The position numbers were made by a program, and so were the translations under genes. 64,000 bases of DNA from CBFFRJ01 sp051486985 (GTDB lineage Bacteria > Pseudomonadota > Gammaproteobacteria > Enterobacterales > Enterobacteriaceae), in NCBI RefSeq assembly GCF_051486985.1, contig NZ_JAHVDV010000007.1:1-64000 (forward strand). Reading direction: 5' to 3'. Within the stretch, counting starts at the first letter, position 1. Each line of letters begins with the position of its first letter. Of this stretch, positions 16,247-26,302 are shown piece by piece. The notes beneath the pieces are model-generated. The model had not been told where the DNA came from, did no database searches, and was given only the letters and a program-made list of their open reading frames with translations.

Positions 16247-17746
16247 TTACGCCTCTTTCGTTTTCAGCGACGGCAGTTTTGACACCAGGCGCAGTGAGAC
16301 GGTCAGCCCTTCCAGCTGATAGTGCGGGCGCAGGAAGAATTTCGCCGTGTAATAACCGGGGTTATCTTCAATTTCCTGAACCTGTACTTCGGCGGCCGCC
16401 AGCGGTTTACGCGCTTTGGTCTCCTGAGAAGAGTTTGCCGGATCGCCGTCTACATAGTTCATCACCCAGTCGTTGAGCCAGCGCTCCATCTCATCGCGCT
16501 CACGGAATGAACCAATTTTGTCGCGCACGATGCACTTAAGGTAGTGCGCGAAACGGCAGCAGGCAAAGAGATACGGCAGGCGTGATGCCAGCCGGGCGTT
16601 AGCGGTGGCGTCAGCATCGTGGTACTCGGTCGGTTTTTGCAGCGACTGTGCGCCGATAAAGGCAGCAAAGTCGGAGTTTTTACGATGGATCAACGGCATA
16701 AAGCCATTTTTGGCCAGTTCAGCCTCCCGACGATCGCTGATAGCGATTTCTGTCGGGCATTTCATGTCTACCCCACCGTCATCACTCGGGAAGGTATGGC
16801 ACGGCAAGTTTTCCACCGCGCCGCCTGACTCCACGCCACGAATTGAGGTGCACCAGCCAAACTCTTTAAAGGAGCGGTTGATATTGGTTGCCATCGCGTA
16901 AGCGGCGTTGGCCCAGGAGTAGTTGCTGTGGTTAGCGCCGTCAGTCTCTTCTTCAAAGTCGAAGCTGTCCACCGGGTTGGTGCGAATGCCGTACGGCAGG
17001 CGCGACAGGAAACGCGGCATGACCAGCCCCAGATAGCGCGCGTCTTCAGATTCCCGCAGAGAGCGCCAGGCGGCATATTCGGTGTTCTGGAATATTTTGG
17101 TCAGGTCGCGCGGATTGGCGAGCTCCTGCCAGGATTCCATCTGCATCACGCTCGGCGCCGTGCCGGTAATAAAAGGACAGTGTGCGGCCGCACCGATACG
17201 CGCCATCTCTCCTAACATCTCCACATCCTGCGGGCTATGGTCGAAGTAGTAGTCACCCACCAGGCAACCAAAGGGTTCGCCCCCGAACTGACCATACTCC
17301 TCTTCGTAGATCTTTTTGAAGATGGGGCTCTGGTCCCAACCCACGCCTTTATAGCGCTTCAGCATCCGCCCGAGTTCCGGTTTCGCGATGCTCATAAAGC
17401 GAATTTTCAGCATCTCATCGGTTTCAGTGTTGTTAACCAGATAGCTCAGGCCGCGCCAGGCGCTTTCCAGTTTCTGAAATTCCTCATGGTGGAGGATCTC
17501 GTTTACCTGCCGGGAGAGTTTTTCATCAATGCCGGCAATCAGGTTCTGAATGGTGCGATAGGTGTCGGAGGAGAACGTCACGGTGTTTGCCAGCGCCTGC
17601 TGCGCCAGCGTCTGCACCGCCGTTTCCACTGCCGAGCGGGCCTGTTCGGTTTTCGGGCGGAACTCTTTGTTCAGCAGCGCGCTGAATTCGTCCTGGCTGA
17701 AGGTTTCTTCGCGCTGAAGTTCATGCTGTTGTCCTGGATTGCTCAT
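16247..17746 (-). CDS. tssC: T6SS sheath large subunit TssC
   Basis: 499 residues, VipB/ImpD family, full length. Recognisable segments include LESAWRGLSYLVNNTETDEMLKI-type sequence, GEPFGCLVGDYYFDHSP, PYGIRTNPVDSFDFEEE and the C-terminal FFLRPHYQLEGLTVSLRLVS. With TssB it forms the contractile sheath. The ribosome-binding site GAGGAG lies inside the last codons of tssB (three bases separate stop and start), so the two subunits are made in coupled amounts. Confidence 0.97.
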   Translation of the reverse strand: MSNPGQQHELQREETFSQDEFSALLNKEFRPKTEQARSAVETAVQTLAQQALANTVTFSSDTYRTIQNLIAGIDEKLSRQVNEILHHEEFQKLESAWRGLSYLVNNTETDEMLKIRFMSIAKPELGRMLKRYKGVGWDQSPIFKKIYEEEYGQFGGEPFGCLVGDYYFDHSPQDVEMLGEMARIGAAAHCPFITGTAPSVMQMESWQELANPRDLTKIFQNTEYAAWRSLRESEDARYLGLVMPRFLSRLPYGIRTNPVDSFDFEEETDGANHSNYSWANAAYAMATNINRSFKEFGWCTSIRGVESGGAVENLPCHTFPSDDGGVDMKCPTEIAISDRREAELAKNGFMPLIHRKNSDFAAFIGAQSLQKPTEYHDADATANARLASRLPYLFACCRFAHYLKCIVRDKIGSFRERDEMERWLNDWVMNYVDGDPANSSQETKARKPLAAAEVQVQEIEDNPGYYTAKFFLRPHYQLEGLTVSLRLVSKLPSLKTKEA

Positions 17747-17749
17747 GAT

Positions 17750-18274
17750 TTACTCCTCTTTCCCTTGCGCGCTGTCGTGGTTGTCTGGCAACTGGCTTAA
17801 CGATTTGAGCAGCGTCGGATCTTTGAGGATGTTGGCAATCAGCTCCTCAGCACCGTTTTTGCCGTCCATGTAAGTCAGCAAATTGGAGAGTTGCGTGCGC
17901 GCCTCCAGCAGTGCGTTCAAGGGTTCAACCTTGCGGGCGATCGCATCCGGCAGGAAATCTTCCATGCTGTCGAACGTCAGGTCGACGCTCATCTTCCCTT
18001 CGCCGGTGAGCGTATTATCGACCTGAAACGCCACGCGGGGTTTGAGGGCTTTCATTCGCTCGTCGAAGTTATCAATATTTATCTCATGGAATTTGCGCTC
18101 TTCAATAGAGGGAAGGTTTTCGAGCGGTTTCCCCACGAGGTCAGCCATTACTCCCATCACAAAGGGAAGCTGGATTTTGCGCTCCGCGCCGTATACTTCC
18201 ACGTCATACTCAATTTGTACGCGTGGCGCGCGGTTACGCGCGATAAATTTTTGCCCACTGTTACTTCTTGCCAT
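17750..18274 (-). CDS. tssB: T6SS sheath small subunit TssB
   Basis: 174 residues, VipA/ImpB family: RAPRVQIEYDVEVYGAERKIQLPFVMGVMADL-type N-terminus, FHEINIDNFDERMKALKPRV, and a C-terminal helix LSNLLTYMDGKNGAEE. It pairs with TssC in the sheath; an N-terminal helix of TssB is the known TagJ contact in some systems, and tagJ is present at 8.5-9.3 kb. Good GGAG ribosome-binding site. Confidence 0.97.
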   Translation of the reverse strand: MARSNSGQKFIARNRAPRVQIEYDVEVYGAERKIQLPFVMGVMADLVGKPLENLPSIEERKFHEINIDNFDERMKALKPRVAFQVDNTLTGEGKMSVDLTFDSMEDFLPDAIARKVEPLNALLEARTQLSNLLTYMDGKNGAEELIANILKDPTLLKSLSQLPDNHDSAQGKEE

Positions 18275-18336
18275 GATGTTCTCCGTCGAAGGTGCGCGGT
18301 GACGCTATCGGGATGATTTCACCCTGTTGTCAAAGG

Positions 18337-19335
18337 TTATGAGTGACGCCCAAAAATGTTTTCCAGTTGCTGGACGCCATCCGGGGCGAGGTCGCGAATG
18401 ATCGCCATAAAATCCTGTTCAATGAGCCGCTGTACGCGATCGATCATGAGCGGCGCCGGGTGGCTGGGTTCGTGCCGGGTAAAGTAGAGTTTTACTTTTT
18501 CGAGCATCAGTTGTGCATCGGCCCGGCTGGTTATCTCCGTGCTTCGCCAGTCGCTGCGCGCGGGCTGCGGGGTGACCAGTGCGGCTTCAGGAGCAGCATC
18601 CGCTGGCGTGACAGGTGCCTCATCCAGAGGTGCGGTGGAGACGCTGGTGATGAGGGCTGTCGTTCTTATCAACTGATCCATTTCCGGCGCGCCGCTCTCA
18701 CTCAGTTTGTCTACCAGTCCATCGCGAAGGGCAATAAGGCTCAGGTGGATGCGCCGCATAATACTGTTGTCACCCTCGCCGGTGCGGGCCAGTTCATCCA
18801 CCAGCCGGGCGCGGCCGCCGGGAAAACCAGCACACTCCGTTTTGCTGCCATCCAGTAACGCCTGCGCATCGCGCACGCTTATCTCATCGCCGTTGCTGCG
18901 CAGCAGCACACACTGGCGCAGCGTGGTCGTCAGGGCCGATTTGTCACCGATGCTTGCCAGCGCGTTGATGCGGTAAAAAGGATCATACTCACCGTTTTCG
19001 GTGAGGGCGGGCCACAGTGCTTCCCAGTAGATCTCCAGCGCCTGTTCAATCAGCGACAAGCCGTTGGCATACCCTTCCAGCCCCTGACGACGGGTCCAGG
19101 CATGGGTTAAGGCGACCATTACCCGCAGATCTTTAGTGCGGGAAAGGAGCGCCGTCGCCAGTTTTTCCACCCGGTTCCAGTCCGCAGGTTCGGCCGGAAT
19201 AATCGTGTCGCCAAATTGTTGCTCGGCTTTTCCCTGGCTTGCCTGCTCCAGTGCCTGGAACTCGGCGTCATACTCCAGGTTCTCGCCGCAGGGCTGCTCT
19301 GGGTTAACTGGAGCAAGTAAAGTTTCAATGGTCAT
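18337..19335 (-). CDS. tssA: T6SS baseplate/tail cap protein TssA
   Basis: 332 residues. The N-terminal ImpA domain is clear (PVNPEQPCGENLEYDAEF, EPADWNRVEKLATALLSRTKDLRV, WEALWP, DPFYRINALASI). The C-terminal part after the Ala/Pro linker (about 250-275) is short, with HPAPLMIDRVQRLIEQDFMAIIRDLAPDG, so it is a short-form TssA ending in a segment that forms the ring near the baseplate. It guides tube and sheath polymerisation. It starts 11 bases downstream of the tagF stop. Confidence 0.94.
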   Translation of the reverse strand: MTIETLLAPVNPEQPCGENLEYDAEFQALEQASQGKAEQQFGDTIIPAEPADWNRVEKLATALLSRTKDLRVMVALTHAWTRRQGLEGYANGLSLIEQALEIYWEALWPALTENGEYDPFYRINALASIGDKSALTTTLRQCVLLRSNGDEISVRDAQALLDGSKTECAGFPGGRARLVDELARTGEGDNSIMRRIHLSLIALRDGLVDKLSESGAPEMDQLIRTTALITSVSTAPLDEAPVTPADAAPEAALVTPQPARSDWRSTEITSRADAQLMLEKVKLYFTRHEPSHPAPLMIDRVQRLIEQDFMAIIRDLAPDGVQQLENIFGRHS

Positions 19336-19346
19336 GGTCTGCTCCC

Positions 19347-20054
19347 TTATTCAAACATCGGCGGATAAAGTCCGTGTCGGCCCGGTCGCGCCCCGCCTGC
19401 CGGGTCAAACAGCAACGTGAACAGCTGTCCGGTGAAGTTTCCGCTGTGCACGTGGGTATAGAGCGGATACCCGTCACAGCGGTTGGTCCACCAGAAGCTG
19501 GTCTGTCGCTGCGGGTCAAAACAGTCGGCAGCCTGCTGCCAGCCGAGGGTGGATTCTGCGTCGCCGTCGTAACCGAGGACATCCAGAATGTCGGAACGGT
19601 TTTCCACTTCCCCCGTCTGCGGCGTGGCTATCGACAGTAACGCCTGATCCAGTTGTTCAGGTGAATAGCTGTTTTTAACGCCATGCAGAAGGGTGCGCCC
19701 CAGTTGCTGATACCAGTCGCCAGAGAGACTCAGCTGGCGGGGTGACCACTCCTGAGGGTTTATTGCCAGCAAGGCGCAGACCGGATACTGTCGCCCGACG
19801 CTGTCGCGTCCCGGCAGTAAGCAGCCCATCTGCACCTGCTGGCCGCCTAACATTGGCGGTACCACGAAGTTCCAGACTGGCGCACTTCCGAACTTGCGCT
19901 CCGGGGTACTGTCAGCCTCTTTCTGCCAGTTCAGCAGGCCCAGCTGAAACCAGTGCGACCACTGACGTTGCAGGGCGTCCGGGAAACGTCGCTGGAGAAA
20001 ATCGCCGGCACTGGGTAGTTTTCCGTACCAGCTTAATAATGAAGATGTTGTCAT
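19347..20054 (-). CDS. tagF: T6SS accessory protein TagF
   Basis: 235 residues from the ATG at 20054 (MTTSSLLSWYGKLPSAGDFLQRR) with AAGGAA eight bases upstream; the open frame extends to 20195 inside tssM but the family start is clear. The family motifs are GKLPSAGDFLQRRFP, WNFVVPPMLGG, GDWYQQLGRTLL and SFWWTNR. TagF is a post-translational repressor of T6SS assembly in Pseudomonas, acting through the FHA protein; the presence of tagH here agrees. It sits 16 bases after the tssM stop. Confidence 0.92.
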   Translation of the reverse strand: MTTSSLLSWYGKLPSAGDFLQRRFPDALQRQWSHWFQLGLLNWQKEADSTPERKFGSAPVWNFVVPPMLGGQQVQMGCLLPGRDSVGRQYPVCALLAINPQEWSPRQLSLSGDWYQQLGRTLLHGVKNSYSPEQLDQALLSIATPQTGEVENRSDILDVLGYDGDAESTLGWQQAADCFDPQRQTSFWWTNRCDGYPLYTHVHSGNFTGQLFTLLFDPAGGARPGRHGLYPPMFE

Positions 20055-20070
20055 TCGGCTTTCCTTGCTG

Positions 20071-23000
20071 TTAGGGACACGCGAAACGGGGAAGCTGAAA
20101 CGGGTTACGAATGCTGCCGGGAATAAACTCCAGCGTGACCTGATGCCCGTCGACGTTAAAAGTGGCCTGGCGCGCAAGACCGCTGCTGCCGGCACTTACC
20201 CGCGCCTTATCGACAAAACGGTTCAGCGCCCAGGCACCGTTACTGACCAGCGTCGAGGTGGTGCCATTGGTCAGTCCCAGTTGCATACGCACCTGATTGG
20301 TGCCACCAGGGCCTGGCCAGTTGATCACCTGTACCGCCTGCGGACCGTGGCTGTAACGGAGGATCTGTCCGTCAACGTCAAGCGTTAAGTTGAGGATGGC
20401 GTTGTCCATTTGTACGGTGCGCACGGTGGTACGAAAAGAGGGGGTCGTGCTGCCGTTGGCAAAAAACGCATCCCGAATGGACTGTGCCTGCTGGAACGGG
20501 GCCAGTAACCCCTCACTGCCCGGCAGGGTTTTCCCATCGATGCCCGGCGTAAAGCGCCAGGGTGACTGGGTGGTATCCACTTTATTGGTCAGGTTGTCAC
20601 GAAAGAAGCTGTCCATCAGGCCGCTGCCAGGAGCAAACATGCGGGCCAGATCGTCGGGGGTGACTTCGGCGCTTGCATTGCGTACCAGCGGGTAACGTCC
20701 GGCGATCGCCTGACGGCAAAAACTGCCCACTTCGACGCTAATGCGCTTTCGTACGTTATCGAGCTCCCTACGCTGGGTATCACTGCTTGCACCAACGGCC
20801 ATGTTGCTGAACATCGACTGCAATCCGCCGGGCAGACGGCCTGCGCTGGCCTGCAGACGGCTTATCGCCTCGCCGCCTGGCGGTGGCATTCCGCTGTTAG
20901 CGGCATCCTGTACCGCGGTCAGGTATCGATAAAGCTCATCCACCTGTTTGAGAAAATCATCAATCACCAGTGCCTTGCCCCCCTTTTCCAGCGGCTCAGC
21001 CAGCGCAATAACCGGGGCGTAATAGTCGGTGACCCGCTGCTCCGGTGATGCATTTGTCGCCGCCACCGGCACATTGTCAGCAGAATCGCGATGCCCGAAA
21101 AGGACATCCAGGGTACGACTGGTAGAGCTGGTTTCGGTGGCTTTTTTCTCGCCTTCCTGCGGTAAATCACGCGTCAGGGTTAACACTTTACTCAGATTAA
21201 CTACCAACTGGCGTAACGGTGAGGCGTTGCCGGAGAGCAGGCGCGCGGTGTTGATTCGCTGCGTCAGGTTGGCGCTGTTATTAAGCTGAATGTCGCTTAA
21301 GAAATGGTCCCACTGCGTAATAAAGTCGCGGGCGTAGAGCTGGCGCACCGCCATATCGGTTTCCTGCGAGATCTGCGCCTGTGAGCTGCCCAATACCCAC
21401 ATGTCATCATCATGCAGCGCTTTAGTGACCGGACCAATTTGCGGATCAACATGCTTCCAGTAACCGTCCGGGGTGAAGAGCCCCGGCACGCCCTCGTTGA
21501 GCGAAGTCCCGCTTTTTCGTGAGAAAACCAGTTCACTTTGCGGCCCGCCCAGACTTGCCAGCGAGACCGGTTTGAGATTTTCATCGGCCGCGAGCAGGCG
21601 TTTAAGGCGACCATAGACGCGGGTTGCCAGGGGTTGCTGGTTAATCAGTGCCTGCTCCCTGGCAATCAACGCCTCATCTTTGGCATAGGGCGAGGATTGA
21701 ATTTGTGGCTCCAGCAGCTGCGTCAGGTGCCACGCCATACGGCGAAGCTGAGCCTTTGTCATCGTCGCCGGCAGGTTACGCTCCAGGTTGAGCATGACCC
21801 ATGCATGAAGGAATTTACCGTCGTAATGTTTCGGCTGATACAACATCTGATAAGCCTTCAGCGCTTCGTAGCTGTACTCTGCGTCCTGTCCGTTATCGCT
21901 GCGTAACCACTGGGTGATACGGGTTGCGACATCCGGCAGCAGTAGCTGATCGAGCGCTTTCTGGTACAGCGTTTGCGAGGCATCCGCCACGTCGTGACCA
22001 CGGTAGAGCCCCATGCGACGGGTTAACGGAGGATCGTTTACATCAAAGGCTTCGCTTTGCGGCAGTTCGCTCAGGCTGTCGAGCAGGGGGAGCAGCGCAA
22101 AAAGATCGCCCTGCGTCCGGGCTCGCAGGGCTTTTACCTGCTCACTGATACCCGGCACTTTGGCATCCACTTCCGCAAGATAGTCCTGGTTGTTGTTATA
22201 GCTGGTAAGCCACAGCCCGCCGATTACGACAAGCAGGGCCAGCAATGCCGCATAGCCTGCCCACATCACCGCCCTGTTGCGCATCTCCCACCAGCGGTTT
22301 TGCCCGGCAATCCCCGCCTCCTGGAAAATGACGTTCTGCAGCAGGTTTTTGATAAAGAAACTCTGACCTTTATTGCCAGGCACCGGCTCTTCTTTGCTAA
22401 CCGTATCCCAGCTCTCAGCACCTTCCCCTCTGGGCAGCGACAGTGAACGGGCAAGTTCCCCCATCACCCTGTCAAACGGCAACCCTTCCTGCGTACCGCT
22501 GGCAAGATAAATACCGCGGGGAGAAAATTCGGTTTCAAAGTTTGAGCGGGCAAACAGGGTTTGCAGGTAGTCAGCCAGTAAAGGACGCAGGGCCGCGAAC
22601 TCCTGCGGGAAGAGATAACACTCCGCCCGCGCTTCGGCATCGCTCTCTTTTAACAGAATGTCCGGCAGTGCGGCATCCAGACGCTGTTGCAGCAGTGAAT
22701 ATTCCTGACTGAACCGTCCGTGAAGATCGAACCCGGCCTGTTTCCCCTCTTCCCACGGAAACGTGAAGCCCCAAATCTGATCGCGCTGGGCCTTGTCAAA
22801 CCCGGCGAAATAGGCACGAAACCCTTTAAGGAGATCGGCTTTGGTCACCAGTACATAGACCGGAAAACGAATACCCAACTGCTCATGAAGCTCGCTCAGG
22901 CGCTGGCGCAGATTTTGCGCCTGTTCGCGGGAGGCTTCCGGCGACTGCGTCAGCAAATCTGCCACGCTGACGGTGACGATGACGCCATTGATGGGCTGTC

Positions 23001-23682
23001 GGCGACGGTATTTTTGCAGCAGGCCGAGAAATTTCAGCCACTCGCTGGCGTCCTGAGCCTGTTCACTTTGCTGCGTACTGTAGCGCCCGGCGGTATCCAG
23101 CAGTACGGCTTCGTTGGTAAACCACCAGTCGCAGTTACGCGTGCCGCCAATCCCACGTAGTGCCGTCTTGCCGAACTTATCCGCCAGCGGAAATTGCAGC
23201 CCGGAATTTACCAGCGCAGTGGTTTTCCCGGCACCCGGAGCACCAATCATCACATACCACGGCAGTTGATAGAGGTACTGGGTGCTAAAGCGCTGTGTCC
23301 ACGCAGTACCACGCTGTCCTGGCTGATTAAAATGCGCTTTTTTGAGGATTTGCGAAGCTTCCTCAAACCTGTCGGTCAGGATCTGGTCTTCATTGCTCAG
23401 ACGCTTGCTGTCGCCTGGCGTTGCGGCCGCATTATCACTTTTCAGGTTGTCCATCAGTTTGCGATTGAGCCAGGCGTTGTACAGACGCGGCACAATGTGG
23501 CTTTGCATCCAGATGAAGTACATTACTGCGATAGTAATAATGCGGTTTTGCTCAGACTCCAGCGGGCGGGAGTCAACTACCGATAACAGCGGGCCAATCA
23601 TCCAGACCACGGCTGCCAGCGCCGTCATGCCAAGAAAACCCCACAATATGCGGTTAGTCAGAATAGAAAGCAGACTCATCAT
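20071..23682 (-). CDS. tssM: T6SS membrane complex protein TssM (IcmF)
   Basis: 1203 residues, full length. Two N-terminal transmembrane helices (about 12-35 and 48-63), a cytoplasmic NTPase-like domain with Walker A GAPGAGKTT (147-155) and DTAGRYS, a third transmembrane helix (about 475-495, WAGYAALLALLVVIGGLWL), then a large periplasmic part ending in the beta domain that binds TssJ (NQVRMQLGLTNGTTSTLV, PGSIRNPFQLPRFACP). It forms the trans-envelope channel with TssL and TssJ. It starts with two adjacent ATGs just after the tssL stop; the ribosome-binding site AAGGA overlaps the end of tssL. Confidence 0.97.
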   Translation of the reverse strand: MMSLLSILTNRILWGFLGMTALAAVVWMIGPLLSVVDSRPLESEQNRIITIAVMYFIWMQSHIVPRLYNAWLNRKLMDNLKSDNAAATPGDSKRLSNEDQILTDRFEEASQILKKAHFNQPGQRGTAWTQRFSTQYLYQLPWYVMIGAPGAGKTTALVNSGLQFPLADKFGKTALRGIGGTRNCDWWFTNEAVLLDTAGRYSTQQSEQAQDASEWLKFLGLLQKYRRRQPINGVIVTVSVADLLTQSPEASREQAQNLRQRLSELHEQLGIRFPVYVLVTKADLLKGFRAYFAGFDKAQRDQIWGFTFPWEEGKQAGFDLHGRFSQEYSLLQQRLDAALPDILLKESDAEARAECYLFPQEFAALRPLLADYLQTLFARSNFETEFSPRGIYLASGTQEGLPFDRVMGELARSLSLPRGEGAESWDTVSKEEPVPGNKGQSFFIKNLLQNVIFQEAGIAGQNRWWEMRNRAVMWAGYAALLALLVVIGGLWLTSYNNNQDYLAEVDAKVPGISEQVKALRARTQGDLFALLPLLDSLSELPQSEAFDVNDPPLTRRMGLYRGHDVADASQTLYQKALDQLLLPDVATRITQWLRSDNGQDAEYSYEALKAYQMLYQPKHYDGKFLHAWVMLNLERNLPATMTKAQLRRMAWHLTQLLEPQIQSSPYAKDEALIAREQALINQQPLATRVYGRLKRLLAADENLKPVSLASLGGPQSELVFSRKSGTSLNEGVPGLFTPDGYWKHVDPQIGPVTKALHDDDMWVLGSSQAQISQETDMAVRQLYARDFITQWDHFLSDIQLNNSANLTQRINTARLLSGNASPLRQLVVNLSKVLTLTRDLPQEGEKKATETSSTSRTLDVLFGHRDSADNVPVAATNASPEQRVTDYYAPVIALAEPLEKGGKALVIDDFLKQVDELYRYLTAVQDAANSGMPPPGGEAISRLQASAGRLPGGLQSMFSNMAVGASSDTQRRELDNVRKRISVEVGSFCRQAIAGRYPLVRNASAEVTPDDLARMFAPGSGLMDSFFRDNLTNKVDTTQSPWRFTPGIDGKTLPGSEGLLAPFQQAQSIRDAFFANGSTTPSFRTTVRTVQMDNAILNLTLDVDGQILRYSHGPQAVQVINWPGPGGTNQVRMQLGLTNGTTSTLVSNGAWALNRFVDKARVSAGSSGLARQATFNVDGHQVTLEFIPGSIRNPFQLPRFACP

Positions 23683-23684
23683 CC

Positions 23685-24920
23685 TTAGTTTCCTTGTGGC
23701 AGTCCGTTCAGTTCAGCGGCCGTATTTTCCGGGGAGACCAGTAGCGTCACCTCCACCCGGCGGTTGCGGGCGCGATTTTCTGCCGAGTTATTCGGCGCGA
23801 TGGGGTTCATCTCCCCTCGCCCTTCGGCTTTAACCCGCCCCGGCTGGCTTAGCTGTTTTTCCAGAAGCGACTGCACCGAGCGGGCACGCTCAAGGGACAG
23901 TTCATAATTGGAGGCAAAGCGTGCGCTGCGAATAGGCACGTTGTCGCTGTAACCAACGACCAGAATTTTTCCGCTGACGTTATTCATCGCCTGCGCCACA
24001 CGGGCTATCACCGGCTCGTAAGAGTCACGCGCCACCGTGGAGCCGGAGGCAAACAGACCATCGCCTTTTAACGTCACTACGCTTCTGTCCGCACCATCCC
24101 GCACCGCAACCAGTCCTGCATCGATTTCCGGTTTGAGGAAGGCACGCAGGTTAAGCACCGGTGGCAAGGCGGGTGCCGGTTGTGCGATGGCGGCTTCCGG
24201 TAGCGTAGTCTGATAAATCTTCGCCAGTACCGGATTGGTGCCATCGCCCAGACGCCAGTTAAGGCCAATGAAGAATAAGCAGGCGATAAAACCCGCCAGC
24301 GCCACGCAGGCCCAGAGAGGGATAACCGGACGCCAGAGTTTGCGCAGAACAGGCCGGTCTTCAGGATGCGGTGAGAGCGGTGGCGGGTAACTCCCGCGCA
24401 CGCCCCGGATCATCTGCCAGAGGCGCTGTTTGATGGTGTCCAGTTGGGTACGCCCGTTATCCATGACCCGGTAACGTCCTTCGAAGCCGAGTAACAGGCA
24501 GTAATTAATTAACTCCAGCAGAACCACATGTTCGCGCGGGTTTTGTGACAGTCGAGCCAGTAGCTGAAAGAATTTTTCGCCGCCCCAGGTTTCGTTATGA
24601 AAGGTGACCAGAAGACCACTTCCGGACCAGACACCACGGCTTCCCCAGGGGGTCAGCGCCGCCGCTTCATCCAGCGCTGTGCATAAACAGTAGCGGGCAC
24701 CCACAATCACCTCATAGGCCAGGCCGGACTGTTGGCAGCGCACTTCGAAACGGCGAATTTCATCAATCAACTGCTGTCGTAACCCGGCCTGATCCTCATG
24801 TGACACCGAGTGGCGAATCTGGGGGATTGCGTTCAGCAACGGGTTTGCAGCAACCACCAGCGGGTTATTACCACTCGCGGCTGCGGTGGCGTCACTGCCA
24901 TTGAACGTCTGTTCCTGCAT
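23685..24920 (-). CDS. tssL: T6SS membrane complex protein TssL with C-terminal OmpA-like domain
   Basis: 411 residues. The cytoplasmic DotU-like domain (about 25-190) has LRQQLIDEIRRFE, YCLCTALDEAA and WGGEKFFQLL; one transmembrane helix follows (about 207-226, LWACVALAGFIACLFFIGL). The C-terminal third is an OmpA-like peptidoglycan-binding domain (GLFASGSTVARDSYEPVIARVA, VVGYSDNVPI, LSLERARSV, NRARNRRVEV), so this TssL anchors itself to the wall without a separate TagL protein. It starts 11 bases after the tssK stop. Confidence 0.96.
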   Translation of the reverse strand: MQEQTFNGSDATAAASGNNPLVVAANPLLNAIPQIRHSVSHEDQAGLRQQLIDEIRRFEVRCQQSGLAYEVIVGARYCLCTALDEAAALTPWGSRGVWSGSGLLVTFHNETWGGEKFFQLLARLSQNPREHVVLLELINYCLLLGFEGRYRVMDNGRTQLDTIKQRLWQMIRGVRGSYPPPLSPHPEDRPVLRKLWRPVIPLWACVALAGFIACLFFIGLNWRLGDGTNPVLAKIYQTTLPEAAIAQPAPALPPVLNLRAFLKPEIDAGLVAVRDGADRSVVTLKGDGLFASGSTVARDSYEPVIARVAQAMNNVSGKILVVGYSDNVPIRSARFASNYELSLERARSVQSLLEKQLSQPGRVKAEGRGEMNPIAPNNSAENRARNRRVEVTLLVSPENTAAELNGLPQGN

Positions 24921-24931
24921 GTCTGCGCTCG

Positions 24932-26278
24932 CTATTGATCACGTTGTTGCCGGATGGCCCAAAACTCCATGTCCAGCCCCGGGAATTCACCGGCCAGGTG
25001 CAGAGCAAACGCACCGGACTTTTCCATTTCGCTCCACAACTCTCCGCCCTTTTCCAGCTCGAAATAGTTGTACCCGGCGTGCCAGGGGATCTGGGGCGGC
25101 GCGACGGACATCGCACGCAGTACCATACCTGGCAGTTGCAGCTGTACCAGATCGCGGATTTTGGTCACCGGGGCGACTTTCATCTGCGCCGGGAAATGAA
25201 CCTGTAGCACCTCGCCTGGTACATTGGCTTTTACCGCCAGCACGAAGCCAAACTCTCGCGCCATGCTGGTGCTTGGTAACGTTGCCACGTTCAGGCCGTG
25301 GGTACGCTCCGTTAGCGGAATCTGGATAGCATGTTCTTCCATCACCAGCGACAATCCCTGTCGCAGCATCAAGACCAGTTCATCAAAACAGACGGCGAGA
25401 TTGTCATGATCATAAATCGGTAAGATCTCCTGAGGCGCGCGCGCTGAGGTCCAGGTGGCGAGCTCAGTGGCAAAGGCCAGCCACTCACGCCAGAGGTCTT
25501 CGGGGTGCAGCAGCGGCAGGGTTTTCAGGTGAGAAATGAGTCCGATATGGTGGTTGACCAGCGCCAGAAGCGTAAACTCCACCATTTCAGAGGTGTTAAA
25601 GCGGCCCGGCTGACGTAGGCGTTGGGCAAGTTGCTGGCTACGCTGGGTCAGGAGGCTTTGCAGGTCGTTCATCATCGCGTAGAGCAATGGGTTATTGGTG
25701 GCATTAAGCATGGGCGGAATGTAGCTGCTGTCGTGCCGGATATGGTTGTCGCTGCGTTTTTCCAGCACCTGCACGACGCCCATCGCTGTCCATTCAGCAC
25801 TGAGATCTTTTTCCAGCATCAGTTTCAGTCGCAGACGGCCGAACTGCAGAGCCGCCGGGCCCACCGATAACGCATTGTCATCATCCACTTCGGTTTCAAA
25901 AGTGACATAGCGCGCCAGCGAGTCTTTCTCCTCGCTGAAAATAACTTCGTCGCGGCCACCGCGTCGGGCCGGCAACGCCAGTACCACACGTGCATTGCTG
26001 AGGTTGTCTGGAATTAACAGTGGCGTTGGTGCACTACGGGCATCGCGGAACGAAAAAAACGTGCCATCCGGTAACAGTCCGCTGGCATAGCTCAGTGCGA
26101 TACAGCCCTGACGAAGCATCGCCTCATCGAGTTCAACATCGAGAAATCCCCAAAGAAAGGGACGCTGTAGCGATCCCCACTCCCGGATGTGATGTTCTAG
26201 ATGACTTTCCGCACGCTGGAAGTGATGAGGGCGCAGAAACATACCTTCGGTCCATACGACCTTTTCTGCCTTGTTCAT
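24932..26278 (-). CDS. tssK: T6SS baseplate-membrane connector TssK
   Basis: 448 residues, ImpJ/VasE family: VVWTEGMFLRPHHFQRAESHLE, CIALSYASGLLPDGTFFSFRD, and the C-terminal NYFELEKGGELWSEMEKSGAFALH. TssK trimers connect the baseplate wedge (TssF/G) with the TssJLM complex. It follows tssJ with 24 bases between. Confidence 0.96.
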   Translation of the reverse strand: MNKAEKVVWTEGMFLRPHHFQRAESHLEHHIREWGSLQRPFLWGFLDVELDEAMLRQGCIALSYASGLLPDGTFFSFRDARSAPTPLLIPDNLSNARVVLALPARRGGRDEVIFSEEKDSLARYVTFETEVDDDNALSVGPAALQFGRLRLKLMLEKDLSAEWTAMGVVQVLEKRSDNHIRHDSSYIPPMLNATNNPLLYAMMNDLQSLLTQRSQQLAQRLRQPGRFNTSEMVEFTLLALVNHHIGLISHLKTLPLLHPEDLWREWLAFATELATWTSARAPQEILPIYDHDNLAVCFDELVLMLRQGLSLVMEEHAIQIPLTERTHGLNVATLPSTSMAREFGFVLAVKANVPGEVLQVHFPAQMKVAPVTKIRDLVQLQLPGMVLRAMSVAPPQIPWHAGYNYFELEKGGELWSEMEKSGAFALHLAGEFPGLDMEFWAIRQQRDQ

Positions 26279-26302
26279 TCTGATTTCCTGTTGAGACTGG
26301 CG

